60,000 bases of DNA, from positions 33,221,795 to 33,281,794 of the forward strand of contig NC_092670.1 of assembly GCF_964355755.1 (NCBI RefSeq). The letters are read 5' to 3'. The notes under the pieces were generated by a model. It searched no databases. It saw only the letters and a program-made list of their open reading frames with translations, and was not told the origin of the DNA. This DNA is from Antedon mediterranea. Taxonomy: Eukaryota > Echinodermata > Crinoidea > Comatulida > Antedonidae. Positions 32,301 through 47,300 of this stretch are shown in pieces (positions within the stretch are counted from its first letter, which is position 1; every line of letters begins with the position of its first letter). Made by a program: the position numbers and the translations under genes.

Positions 32301-35300
32301 CTTTTCTTTTTTACATTTTTTTTACAATGATAGGATTGATAAACACAATTTTTCTAAACTAAATCTTCTATGAAGCTTAGGTGATGCTGCTGTCTTTTGG
32401 CTATGATAATAAAGACAGGGCTTTCAACATTAATACTCTCTTCCCTATTCCCTTGCAAGTGTCTTCCAATCTTCCAAAAAAACTCTCGTTCTGTGTGGAG
32501 TTGCAAAAAAGTATTGGCATCATACAAGATTCGATCTCAGGACCAGGGAACTTGTGAAAAAGCACCACACATAGAGTATATTCTTACCTTTGCCAGTTTG
32601 AGACACTAACTGAGCTGCTCCACCTAATGGTTTGATGACAACCCCCATTACTCCACGTCCTACCCCTGATATAACACCTGTTGCTTGTTGAGCTAGTGTT
32701 TCATTATATGCTTGTTGAAATCCTCTGATTGGCTGGTCAGCTATGCCAGCTATTGCACCTACAAAAAGACATAATGTTACTGTTATTATAACCATCATTA
32801 AGCGGAGTTTACAATACAATGTCACATAAATATATTTACATGCGGCCCTGAATCACAGTCCCTATATTACTGTAATATGACTATAATAGTGTAGCTGACT
32901 TCACCCTATTTGTAGCGAACTAATCCTAACACCACAGCAACTAGATATCATGAACATCATCTAGTTTGTGGATTCGATAGGAAAACAATCAGTAGATAAA
33001 TACCTGGCAAAACATACCTAAAACACTGATTCCAAAGCTACTGAGACCATTCATTAGACCAGCTGACATTCTGTCTGGCACCATTCTTCTCTGTTGTTCT
33101 TGCATGGCAATATGGTCTGGATCAAGTGTCAAACGATCAAGATTTCTTGAAACACTAGATGCAAAATTGGTAACAGAAGAGAGCGTACCTAGAAAACAGA
33201 GTGAATGAAATTGATGAAAATTAAACAATCACATGCTTATAAAATTAGTTAAGAATACAAAAAAACAAAAGCGATCAAGCATTAAGAAGAAAAAAATATG
33301 TGCATTCTTTACCTGCGGACACATGTTTGATGAGTGATGACACTCCTCCAGTAACACCAGATATAAATGCTGCTGGACCTCTGGTTAGGCCCTCATATGG
33401 GAGGTAGATTGAATCTGCAATGCCACTACGAATATTCCGAACAAGTCCTGCTGGATTACCTAATATCTCTAGTGATCCAATAGCCCAACCTGAAAAATAA
33501 AAATACCAAATTTTAACAATGTTCTATGAATTAATTTTTGATCTGTTGCAAGTAGGTCTGCATGATAGAAACACAAAACATGTTGGACAACTTACTGTAT
33601 AAGGGTGTGCCAGACTGTATGGTTCTATTTCTTTTTAGTGTTGCATACTGTAAAGTATTTGTCTTACCTGCTTTGAAAAGTGCTCCTGACGTGTAATGCA
33701 TTGTTAAAGCCTGAATAAGTTGCCGGCTTGTAGTAAACACCGGGCGACAGTCAAACTTTCTGAAAGATAATGGTGTGCTGTCTAACGAGATAAACATCTT
33801 CAGTGAAGCATGAACACTTGCCTGTACCGTGATTGGTTGAATAGTTAAATGCTGCATGCAGATTGGTAACTTCAAGCTCTGATTCACAGCTCTAACAACT
33901 AACGGTATGTCATAGCCTTTTTGAACAGATTCTACTAGTTTACCCGGAATGAAGCTCTTGTATTTTGTCATCAGCTGAAAGATAAGCTGATCTTCAAGGT
34001 ATACTGCTAAAGGCCTGACTTTTACATTTACAGATTGCACACCCCCAGAACCGTTTAACCTTTCTTTTTCCAGAATGACATGCACTACTAAAGTATCTTC
34101 AGCATGACTGAGTTCAGCTTGTTCCTCTATTGAAATCTTCTGAACACTTTTAACAACAGTTTTCTTAGTAGCTTCATCACACGAGACCAAGATTACAGGG
34201 AAGTTGAAGACGCCATTGTTGAATGATTGATTGTCTAGCTGTACATGTCCAATTGCAATATGAAGATTCTGCTGAATGACTTCTGAGTTAGCATTACTTG
34301 ATGGATAGTACAGTAGACACATGTCCTCAAGGAACAGACACAGCAACTCTGTAACCTCCACTGGCTGTGAGGCTTGATCAAGAATCTTCATAGATAGCTC
34401 TGAGAAAAAGAGGCCAATTTTCATTTCTGTTGCTGCTCCGATACTATCTGTAATGTCTTCTACTTCTTCTATGAGCTCCTGACATTCAATCTTTTGTCTA
34501 TCATCTTCTTTTTCATGCATACTTAATGGTTCCACGATTACCTGAAGGCAGGATGCAATGCAGTAGCTGCTGACTAGAATATATCCAACACCAGGAATTG
34601 TAAGAATCTCTGATTTAAGATCACTACTGGATGCCAATGCTACAGCTTCACTCCACCTGCTCGAAGCAGGCAATTCTTCCACATCTTCCATTGTTGATTC
34701 TTTACTCAATCTACCTAAAGCAGATGGTTCATTCACATCAGCTTCTTCCACCTCAAGCTGCTCCTCACCCACCCTTCCTGAACCATTTTGATCTTCAGTT
34801 ATTTCTAGCCTAGAATCTGCTCGAAGGCTGTTCTGAGGTGATGTACAGTGAGCAAATTTTAGAGCAGGAGTGGCATGCTGACTTTCTGTTGGAAGGTTTG
34901 GTTTCTGCTGGATGTCGAAATGCCTTGTTGATTGACCATGGATGAAAGATATACTTTGAAGACGTTCATCATTTTCCAAAATATATCCATTTTCTAAAAG
35001 TCAGACAGATAATTTGTTTGTTATTTAGTACAAACTATAAAAAATATTTAATAAATTTGATACAGAAAATGTATATCAAATTGAGCTGCTGTAATTTTTG
35101 AATCAACATATTATTTTGAAGAAAATTGTGTAGTCAGATGACATCATATTTTAACATTATCTCAAATAGTAAATGTACCTCTAAATTCACTTTCCAAAAA
35201 GGTTTGTGCAAATCTTAAACCTGTACGGCATTTGTTCTTAATAACAGTTCGAGGAGTAGGATCGACATCCACAGTAATGTAAAGCACGCCCTCATGTTCA

Positions 35301-38300
35301 TGGTAAATGACAAGCAGTGGTTCTGTTTCAAGTTGAGAGGTTGCTTGAGAGTACTAAGTATAGAGCAAGAAAGTAGTATTAACAAAGTGGAGATAAACAA
35401 AAAAATTCAATCCAAAATTCATAATTTTTGTATAATATTTGATATCAAAATTGAGTTACAATTGATAGACTTGGAGATTACTCATCTCATTTGCCCAGAT
35501 TTCTCTGTGTCAGCTTTCTGTTGACAGAAAAGACACTTAACTATTATTAGAATTTTCAAATTTACTTACTGGCACTGCTATAGCTTGTCTAGGTCGTGAA
35601 TTGTCCAGTTTAACCCATTTACTCCAGCTCTCCCAGCAGTCCTGAACTAGGCTTGCTGAATCACTGATAGCAACTGATATGTAGAACTGTCTTGATGAGA
35701 TCGATAAGTGTTCTGTTCTGTTTGGGAAATTCCATTCAGATACAGGGTGAACTTTATTGTTACAAAAGGGAATTGGTATTGCACGTATTGAATCTTGATT
35801 CTTTACTGGAATCTAAGGAAACAATAGATAAATATTGTACTAATAATAGAACACAAATCTGAAATTAATGAAAATTTTATTCGAATCTTGTTGAACTTTA
35901 AAAAAGTGAAAAGTAATATAATGAAGAGAAAAAATGGAGGATGAAGAGTAAAAATGATGGAATGGAGATAAATTAGGATGAGGACAAATGATAGTGGTAG
36001 GAGATAAGGTGGAGAAAAATGTCAGAAGGACCTATATGGTACTGTAAATATGTTAATAATAAGGACGATGGTGACTAATAATATGATAATATAAATATGT
36101 TAATTATGATGATAACAATGATGATAATAATAACAATATTCTGAACTTATAAAGCGCCTGATGTTGTGATATCTCTAAGCGCTGGTTGCAATTTTGCTTG
36201 CAATAGTAGTAGTGTTAGGGTTAGGTCTTAAATTCCAGAATGATAATGAAGAAGATAGTAATAATATTGATTACTAATTATGTAGTATTTTTTATTATAA
36301 AGTTCACAAAGATGACAATAATAAAAATAGGTTAAAACAAAATATTTTACCATTTGTTTACATCTACTTGTATCAACAAGCCGCAGCATAAGATTGTGTT
36401 TGCTGTTGTTAATCAACAGCGCCCTCTCTCTAATACTAATTATTCTCATTCCATATTTCATGGATGAAGTAATGTTAAGATGCCAAACACTCTGAAAGAA
36501 CAAAAAGTACTACATTTTTATGTTCTTTTTTATTTCAACTTTTGACGGACATTCAAAGGATTTCAAATTAAAAGTTTTCAGACAGAGATACAATACAACG
36601 AACTGAATGGTGAACAATACTTAAAAACAATAACTAATAATTTATTTCAGATAGTTGAATTTGAATACAGTCTTTTACCAGTAGAGAACATCATGCCAAT
36701 ATGTTGATTGGAGTGCCACATCACAACAAAAATTGACTGCATGTGCCTTGAGATATACAGTACACCAATCAAATCTCTCAATCCTGAACATGGCCTACAG
36801 TAGGTTGGCAACTAAATGCTAAACATGATTTCAATATGTATAATTTTTAATGTTTTGATAGTCATGGTTTTAACAAGTTTTAATTGGATACTATGGGATA
36901 CAGCTTCTGGGAAAAGTCAGTGCCAGGGTTGTAACCATGACTACTGTAAAAAATACCACACTATCACATTACACTCAATTGAAAAAATGAAATGAAGGTC
37001 AGCTTACAATGATCTACGCAATTCATACAAAGGTTATCTTCATTTAGCCAAGTACGAATTCATTAATGGTGCTATCAAAGAAGCTGGCAACAACTCAAAA
37101 AAGCTTTACAAGATCGTGTTTGAGCTCATTGGTAGACGTAAAAATAACCCACTTCCACCACATGAAACTGATAAACAGTTAGCAGACGACTTCATATCTT
37201 TCTTTATGGGCAAAATAGAGAAAATACGAGAGGAATTGGAACACTTCCCTTTGTATGAACAAGAACGGCTAATGGCAAATGAATTTATTGCATTTCAGGA
37301 AGTTAGCGAAGATGATGTTAGGAAGTTGATCATATGCGCAAAACCAACAACCTGCTCCACTGACCCCCTACCGTCGACACTGGTGAAACAGCATCTGGAT
37401 ACACTTCTACCACTTATTACAAGGATGATCAACAACTCGTTGTGTAACGGCGTATTTGCTCATAGATGGAAAATATCAGTTATAAAACCGCTTATAAAAA
37501 AGAAGGGTGTTGAATGTATCCTCAGGAATTATAGGCCAGTAAGCAATCTGTCCTTCGTATCCAAGCTGGTTGAACGCGCATGCTTGAACCAATTCATAGC
37601 TTATGTTGAGAACAATACCTTATTACCGGCGTACCCATCTGCCTATCGGAAAGGTTTTAGCACAGAGACGGCTTTGGTTAAGTTAACCAATGACGTACTC
37701 TGGAATATGGAGTTGCAAAGGGTGTCTGCGCTGGTATGTATAGACTTGTCAGCCACCTTCGACACAGTGAACCACGAAGTACTCCTCGATGTTTTGCAGA
37801 ACAAATTCGGAGTGGCCAATGCGGCATTGAACTGGTTTGATACTTACCTTCGTCCTCGATTTGCCAACGTAACAATAGAGAGAAATGGCGAACCGCGATG
37901 ACGTCACTCAAATTTCACCGAGTGGGTATAGATTGTAAACAAACCATTTTGCCACATGTTTTTGTATGGGAAATTCCGATGGGTTGAGTTAAAAAAGTAG
38001 GTAGAAAAGAACGTTTAAAACACACATAATAGCAGTATCTTTTTTTTTTTGCAACCCCTTAACGATTTTAATGTTATATGGGCAAATCTTAACATATTTT
38101 ATTTTAATTTGGATTGAATTAAGACGCGTTTTTGTTATATACTGTACCCAGCTCTAGGCCCTAGATAGTTGGCCTGTATATGCTGTAGTACCTCGAGTAC
38201 TCGAGCCTAGCACGGATTATCGGTTATTATAATAATAATAATAATAATAATCATAATAATAATAATATTGGAAATTCGTTATTGCATACTGTACTACTAC

Positions 38301-41300
38301 TACTACTACTTTAGCTAGGGTGCTGCTAAGCCTCTCCTAGCTAGGTAGTAAGACTAAATAGAGCATCTCTAGTAGATGTAGGCCTAGCATTAGTTTCAGC
38401 TTGACAACTGCCATTTTGTTATGTGGCTAGTGATGCTTCCTTCCTGCAGGGGGCTATCGCCAGTAATGAATACTTGATAACACCATTCTACTATAATATT
38501 ATAGGCCTAGTCTAATGTAGACCTACAGATATGAGATATTTTTAGGAATATGATTGTGAATGATGGATGACTTTTATACATAACAAGAATTATGAGCGTT
38601 ACAGCAACAACATTGGTTAGACGACGCCATATTCCTGTGTATAAACATAAGAAATGTGCCGCCCTCAACGGTTTGTTATGATTTTATACCCACTCGGATT
38701 TTCGACGCCGGTTCGCCATTTCTCTCTATTGGCGAAACTAACTCAGAGACAGCCAATTTGTCCTTCTCTGTACCTCAGGGTAGTATATGTGGTCCAGTTC
38801 TATACACCATATATGCCAGCACTTTACAAGATCATATCAGTAAGTTTGATATTTCTGTGATGGGATATGCCGATGATCACTCAGTGTATGATTCATTTAA
38901 TCCAAATTCTAGTTCTAGTATTGAAAATACAATCACCAAATTACAAGAGTGCCTCATATCCATCAATGACTGGATGAAGTCCAACAGACTAAAAATGAAC
39001 AGTGAAAAAACAGAGTTCATACTATTGGGAAGCAGAGCTCAACTCCTGAAATGCGACAAAGATCATATCATCGTATGTCAGGACAGAATACCATGTGGTT
39101 CATCTGTAAAATACCTTTTAATGTGTTAATATCGACGACCAGCTATCTTTCAAGAACCACATACGTGATAAATGCAGAACGATAGCTGTTAAGTTATACT
39201 TTATTCGTCAAATCCGCAAATTTCTCTCCAAGGACCTTTGCCAACAACTAGTTCAATCGCTCGTGCTGTCACATATTGATTACGCCAATGCATTGTATTA
39301 TGGTCTACCTGCTAATACCCTTGCTCCAATGAAGAGGTTACTGCACCAAGCTGCGAAAAAATTGTCAGGAAAGGTCGGTATGACAGTGCAACTAACGCCA
39401 TGCGATCCTTGCACTGGCTTCCGATGTCTCATAGATGTCAATTCAAAATAGCGTGTCTTGTATGGCGTTTGCTTAAAGGTTCCGCTCCAAGTTATCTGAG
39501 AGATATTCTTACTGTGCGGAATGTTTCTCGCAGTACTCGTTCAAGCACCAGCAATTATAACCTGACAATCTCACGAACTAAACGAAAGACATTTGCTGAC
39601 CGTTCGTTCGCCGTAGCAGGACCCAAAATTTGGAACAGATTACCAAGTCACATTAAACACTTAGACGACTATAATCAGTTTAAAAAACATTTAAAAGCAC
39701 TATATTTCAAACAATGTTACGATACTAATTGATGTGAAGCGCCGCTGATTATAATTAAATGTTGTATAAATGTGCGCTATACAAGTAATAATAATAATAA
39801 TAATAATAATGAAATGAATGAATAAAAAACTAAAAATTAAAAACCAAATCAGATTTAAATACCTCTGCATCTTCCTTCTTCGTCATCGCATAGAATATAC
39901 TGCCCTCTGGAGAGAGTTCATTAGGCCCGGTTTCATGCCATGCTGGTGGTTTATCAGCAAGTACAAAAATTGGATCTGCAGAAATACCATCTTGTGCAAT
40001 GCCATCAAATACCAAGTTTATGTGGCTCTATTATGAAAAAAAATGTATATAAAGAGGAAATACTATTAACCACACGCTGATATTCTGAAAGTTAATAAAT
40101 AAATGGTGAAGTGGGGGAAATCTGGGAAAATATGAACAAGTCTGTCCCACCTGAGATTCAAACTTTCTGCTATTAATTTATGTATTATTTATTTATTCAA
40201 AATCATATAGTGTGTCAAAACACCAATACAAGATCGCAAATCTGTGAAATGGAACATCTACATGAGAAGATAAAAGTTTAAAGCCATGAACAATGTGTTT
40301 ACCTTAAATTTCTGAGGTGCAACAGCTTTGCCTTGCTTTAGTGCTAGGCTTGGTTCCCCTTCTTCCAAAATCACCAAGTCTAACTTGGATTGATTAACAA
40401 TAAGACACCATGGCATGACATCAATAATGATTGTGTTGACCTCTGACCAATGCTGGTGGAGGCTGACCTTCAGGTCAGTATTTGGTTGTTGTATATTGTC
40501 TATGTCATCTTCTGCCTCCACTGTGTTGTTTGTATCTGTCTCAATACTGGATAACCTATTAAACCAATTATTAAACACAATGGTTAATTAGTAAAAAGTT
40601 CATCTGGATCACTGTATAGTATTTTAAGTAAATTTTCTTTTGGATGATCCAAAGTCGAATAAAATTCGTAAACTTACGTTTTTTACTCTAGCTTTCGCTG
40701 GTCAACGACGCAGCTTAATCATGAGTGAGTCTCTGTGACTTGGACTTGTTACCATTAGATCTCGTATATGGTATAGCGCCATCTATAGATCGTTCAGGTT
40801 TTACCAAATGGGATTGGTTGGCACCTCCTGCCACCACGTCGACAATTCAAAACAACTAGTTGAGGAACTAATCACGCTTGACATTCCTGAAAATCACACA
40901 TTTGTCTTGTTTGACGTTTTGTCTCTTTTCACAAAAACCCCCACCAAAGAAGCAATAGAAATAGTAGAAAGGCGACTTTCACAAGATAAGACACTGAAAA
41001 AACGCACAAACATGGTCATTAGAGATATAATAGATTTACTATCACTTGTTATTAATACCACATATTTCAGCTTCCAGGACAAAATATATAAACAAATTGG
41101 CGGTATTGCCATGGGCAGTCCCATCAGCCCGATCGTTACAAATTTGTATCTGGAGGATTTAGAAGAAAAAGCACTGCAAACAGCACCAGACGGAATGAAG
41201 CCAACATATTGGAAAAGGTATGTTGACGACATATTAGCTCTCATTCCAGAAGGATCAGCGGAACATCTTAACTCACACTTAAACACAATTGACAAAACAG

Positions 41301-44300
41301 GTAACATAAAATTTACAACTGAGCATATGTCTAACAATACATTACCTTTCTTAGACATCATAATTACACTGAACAATGGAGACCTGACGACGACAGTTTA
41401 CAGAAAAAAGACCCACATAGACCAATACTTAAATTTTCACTCCTGCCATCCATTGGAACATAAGTTAAGTGTGGTTAACACTCTGGTTGACAGATATGAA
41501 AAAGTTGTCACTAAAAAAGACGAGAAACTAACAGAAATGAAAAAGATTAAACATGCGCTCGTTGGGTGCGAGTACCCTAATTGGTCCATGGACAAGATAA
41601 TCCAAAAAAGATCGGAGAAAGGAAAACAAAATGTCAAACAAAAAACAAAAGATACAACCAACAAAAACAAAGGTAACATAGGGATACCTTACATACCAAG
41701 AATATCAGAAAGAATTAGACGCTGCTTATCTAGTTACAATGTCAACACTTATTTTACTCCACAAAACAAATTAAGAAGTCTTTTAGTTCACCCAAAAGAC
41801 AAAATAAAAAATGATGACAAATCTGGTGTAATATACCAAGTAAATTGCAACAACTGCGAAAAAGCATATATAGGAGAAACAGCCAGAACCTTATCAACAA
41901 GGATAAAAGAACACAAAGCAGATGTCACTTCACATTGTACAGGGATCCTAACACGTTCAGCCAGAAATTCAGCTTCAGAAATTGTTCACAACTCAGCCAT
42001 CAGCGATCATGACCACTCACACTCATTTACCAAATTGGAACGTAAAAATACTAGGCACAGAATCGTCATGGAAAGACAGGAAAATAAAAGAATCAATAAA
42101 AATAAGAAAACATGGTAACACTATGAACAGAGACGACGGCGGTTTGGAACTCCCAAAATTGTACAACAACTTACTAAAGAGGAGGCCCCGACAATCCCAT
42201 TTGGGAAAACCTGAACGATCTATAGATGGCGCTATACCATATACGAGATCTAATGGTAACAAGTCCAAGTCACAGAGACTCACTCATGATTAAGCTGCGT
42301 CGTTGACCAGCGAAAGCTAGAGTAAAAAACGTAAGTTTACGAATTTTATTCGACTTTGGATCATCCAAAAGAAAATTTACTTAAAATACAATGGTTAATT
42401 TCCATAATTTTATAGTTACATCTTAGCTTACAATAGTAAAATAAAAGAATTGCATATATGGTATAAATATGTTTTTTTATGTTATTCATCTTTATATTAA
42501 TATGTCTACTTTCATAATTTTTCCATAACTTGTTAATAAAAACAATGTTACAGTTATCTGCTTTCATAATACATAGAACTGCATATAGTAATGGCAACAA
42601 CAACTCTGGAGGAATGTTGATGTTTTTTAGTCTACAATCTAAAATACTCTAAAATGTGCATACTTTACAAGAGATTGCACCTTATTTATGTGTGCCTTGA
42701 AGTTTTATATATATATATATATAATTTGTTTAAAAAGAAAGCTCATTACAATACTACAATATACCTCTTTCCACTTGATCCAATGTATGGCCAACTAGCT
42801 TCAATCTCTTTTTTCCAGTCATACGCCATCATAGGAATTGTTAGCTTCGGTTCATCACCATCTTCTTCTGATTCTTCATTTCTTTGGACTATGTCATCCA
42901 GTAATTCAGTTGATACTGGTATGCCTGGATTAGAAGGTGATGTATTCTCACTAAAAAAAAAAAATCCATAAAACATTGTTAGCATGCCATAGGTATATTC
43001 ATTTTATAATCATTTTTCCTATCATTAGATCAGATTATATGAATAGTAATATTATTGGAAGTATGGCAATTCTCAGTGTAGTAATCTGAATTATGACATG
43101 TACAGTGACAGAAGATATAATATGTTATAACAATTCTACCTTTACTTGTTTCTATTTACATATTTATTTTTAAAGTAATCTCATTGTAATTTTGTTAATG
43201 GTGGCCTCTGCCTAAAGTCTATTTCTAGACTTCTTTTGACCACCATCCACACTTATAAATAATTATTGATTTATTAAGAATATATATGTATTATTTGTGG
43301 AAAATCAACAACAACAATGATTCTAGAAACAGTTTTCCGAATTATATTTGAATTGACCTAACAAAAATTCCAGTACACAATATTTACCTCAGTTGAAAGG
43401 TAGCAGAGTGCCATGTTGCCGGAACAACATTATACAGATCTAGCTTGTTACCCTGACCTTTGACATTATACACCTGCACTGAATTAAACTTTTTACTTTG
43501 TAGGCTCATTACTAAAGGTCTTGGAAGGTGGCTTCGCACTGTAAACAGCGGGCTAAAAATTATCTAGAAAATAAGAGGTAAAATGTGTATTAAGCTCTAG
43601 TTACACTATCAAACTTTCTGTGACAACAAAATGTGACGTGCCCATATAATATGGACATGATGATGTCATATCACTACCGTATTTAAGCATATCACTACCA
43701 TATTTGGGCACATCACACTTTTTTTATAGTGTAGACAGAGCTTTACAAAGTGATTAGAAGGAGAACAAGGCCATATACATGGCTGGCCCAGTTGCGTGTT
43801 TAAATTTGAGTTAGTGTTTACCGACCGACCAACATAGTGAGCTATAGAGTCACGTTGCACGCGATTAACGATAATCAATCTAGAAACTATAGAATTAACA
43901 TGAAAACATAACTTTAATTGGTTTCAGTTCAGCAAATGTATAGTGAAAAAAATCCTTGATTAGGTAACCTATTAATTTGTTTTTTGCGTGTGCCAATGTG
44001 CGAAAATAAGATTGCAAACATTTGATTATTGAATTTTCAAAGATAATTAAAAGCTGATTATCATAAGGGCAAATTTTAACAGTTTTAAAATAGTAATATT
44101 GGCTTATAGCTTAATTAACCTCATATTATTTCTTGCTGTTTTCAAAACATATAGTCTGGGAGCCCAGAAGGTTTTAATTAGCAATTTGAATACAAAAGGT
44201 TTGAGGTGTGGAGTGTGTAGATATGGTCTATGTGACCCAGAAATGGCAATTCTTAAGTGACGGGTCCTGTTCAATTTTAGGGGGGAGCCACCCAAATGAC

Positions 44301-47300
44301 CCCTAAAATTGAATTTAATTAGCATATCGAGTACATCGATCAAACCAATCCTAAAAATATGTTCTCCTAACTATCAGGAATCAAGATCCATAATTCTTAA
44401 GTGACCATTCCTGTGCTAAATTAACTTAAGAACGCACTTAATTAGTGCTAATTAGACATTTAATTAGCATTTTGAGTACATCAACGAAATTCACATGACA
44501 TATACTTATGAACATACTGATTAAGGATTCATCATTCTTAAGTTTGAAATTAATAGGTTTTCCAGTGATAATGAACAGGTTCTATTACTTGCAATGTTAA
44601 CTGCATAAATATGCTAGTACTTACCAGTCTCTGTGTTTCTCCACAATGCTCTTCGGTGTATATACGACACCACAGCTGTACCACACTGCTATCTTTACAG
44701 GAAATCTATTGAAAAAAAAATCTTATAAACATAATTAAATGAAAACCAGAGGGTCCACTAATAAGTTTGATATGATAATATAAAACAAACTCCAAAGAAA
44801 AGTGAGGTAGGCTATTTATGATTCAATATTTCAAATTGCAGATGAATAAACAAAGTGTCAGAGTTTATTTTATATACATAAATATACATTTTCTCACCTT
44901 AATAACGGCATTCTTTCTACTCATTTCACCACACACCGCCATCTGCTCAGACCATTCTGAATCTCTGTTGCCAACCTTAATTCGCATACTTGTAATTGAT
45001 TCGTCATCACATGCCAATGAAGGTAGGACGCCCTCTGCAGGTAGCAAGAGTGTCTGCTTACACTCCATACTGCTGCCACCAACTTGTACAATTTTATTTA
45101 ATTGTATTTCTAAAGGTATGTTCACACGACTGGAGAAGAGTTGTCGTCCATAGAACACAACCTGAAAGAAAGGTATAATACAAATAATGACTGTTTATCG
45201 GTGCAATGGTACAAATAATTGAAAATAAGTGAAAATATAACAAATTTTTACTTGTCACTAAATCAAATTATTTGTTTCACTGTACAAATATTAAACATTC
45301 ATTATTTGACACACATAGTCTACTATGCAAGATGAATCGTTGTAATGGGGCTTTAAAAAGAATTGATTGATTGTATCTGCCAGCTAAGCTCAGAGTTATC
45401 TGCTTGAAGAAAAGAGAAACCATAAAACATACAAGTACAATAATAATATGTAAGACTACTCACCTGTTTCTGAAGTGGAGTAACATTCCTGATGTTAATG
45501 AACAAAGTAGCAGAATGTCCTTTGTGTTGCAGCTTACGTACGATAGTTGATCGTTCATCTATACTGAAGGGTTCAGACCAACGCCAGTTACGCCAACCCT
45601 CAATGCACACATGGATTTTCTTTAAAAAAGAAATTTAAAAAATCAGCTAATGTAAACAGATTAACGGTTTTATTGTTGTCAGTAAGCTAACTGGTGACCT
45701 TCTAACAGAAGTGGCACCAGGAATTCATCACTGGAGGTGGGGAACATGTCCTGAAGAAAAGCACATGAATAGATAAAAGTTAACTTATGCTGTTGTAATA
45801 GCCTATCTATAATTTTTTTGCAAATCTTTACTGAAAACTAGTTGCTTCATTAATGGTTCTCCTCCGAACAGGTTTAGATCTCCAAGCTTTAAATTGCAGT
45901 CGGCCACTGGCCAAAAAAATTATAAATGAACATACTTGTCCCCAATGTACAGTCTTATGTGTACGCCAACTGTAAGCATGCATCTCTCTGCATTTCAAAA
46001 CAATTGATTCATCTGTGTGTACTTGGCCAAATCGTAATGTTTCAACGGTGTCATTACATATTGTGTAGTAAGTTAACACGAGTTCTTCTTTATCTTTCTG
46101 TTTATACTGTAAAAGAGAAAACCAATATATTATGAAGTAGATCTTTGGAATTAATTAAAGACACTTATTATATGGAGATATGTTTGATGAGGCTATCATT
46201 TGGTCTGGAGGTTATTGGCATGGTTGATTATGCATCAAATTCATTGTTCCCTATCAGCATGTTGACCATGCCTTATTTTCTTTCGGGCAGATAGACTATG
46301 TGCCTTTATATTGCTGTTCATCGGAACAGAGAACTAGCCTGTGATGATAGTGATTTCCTTTTAAAATAATGACATTTCTCCTAAGGTTTGCTGGACATCT
46401 GATCTGTCAGAAAGTTTAACTTGCATTAGGGAAATTTAGATTTTTGATAAATTGCTCAAAAATTTAAGAAAAGAATGAATGATGATACTAAAACATCCAG
46501 ATCTTGCGAACATATATGTCTTGGAAGACATTGGTGGTGTCACTCAATTTCATCCAGTTTTTAAACATAGAAATATCGCTTATGGATAGCTTTTACAAAG
46601 AAAAGAATATGAAAACGATTGAGTGATATACTGATATGAATAAACCTTTGCCACAGCACATACCAGAATTAACTCACCATTTCAGTTATCAAACATTATT
46701 CTACTAATGACGTTACCTGATTCCACGCCTGCAAAGCCAGATTCAAAGTATGAAGTGTGCTCTGACCAATGTTAATATTCATAGGTCCAAGGTCGGCCTG
46801 CATCTCGCACACAACACCTGAATCCAGATCCAGAGATGCTTCTAACTCGCAGGGTTCAAGAAATTGTTGTACAGTCAAATTTCTGTATTCCAGCAGTTTA
46901 CAGGATAAAGTTGAAGTAGCCTGAATTAAATGTGAATATATGTTACCAGAAGATTAATTTAATAATTTCACATAAAATTCCCAATAAAAGAAATGTAAAT
47001 GGAGAACAACATGCAACTTGCAGCCTACTGGGATAGTAGTACAGTTACTAGTTGCCATCAATTTCAAATCAATCAAAGAGAATTTACTTTTAACTGAAAA
47101 CTGATAATACACTGGTCCAATGCTTATAAATGTTCTAGAAAGTCTAGATTTTCTTAATTTCCTGCATTTTCAGTTTTGTCAAATTTGAGTGGTATCTTTA
47201 TTATTAGGTTGTATTCATTGAAAGAGGTCAGGTGTTCAGGAAACCTGTTCAGTATGTGCCATCTCAGACTATACTTTGAAATTAACTGCTTTGTCATGGG

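Noticed and set aside
38221-38275. A second LINE tail
   Set aside because: The (TAA)n-like run lies inside the 851-bp DNA element with no LINE sequence next to it; treated as a microsatellite.
40894-41376. 160-codon open frame antisense to the Penelope RT
   Set aside because: Shadow of the conserved RT frame on the plus strand.
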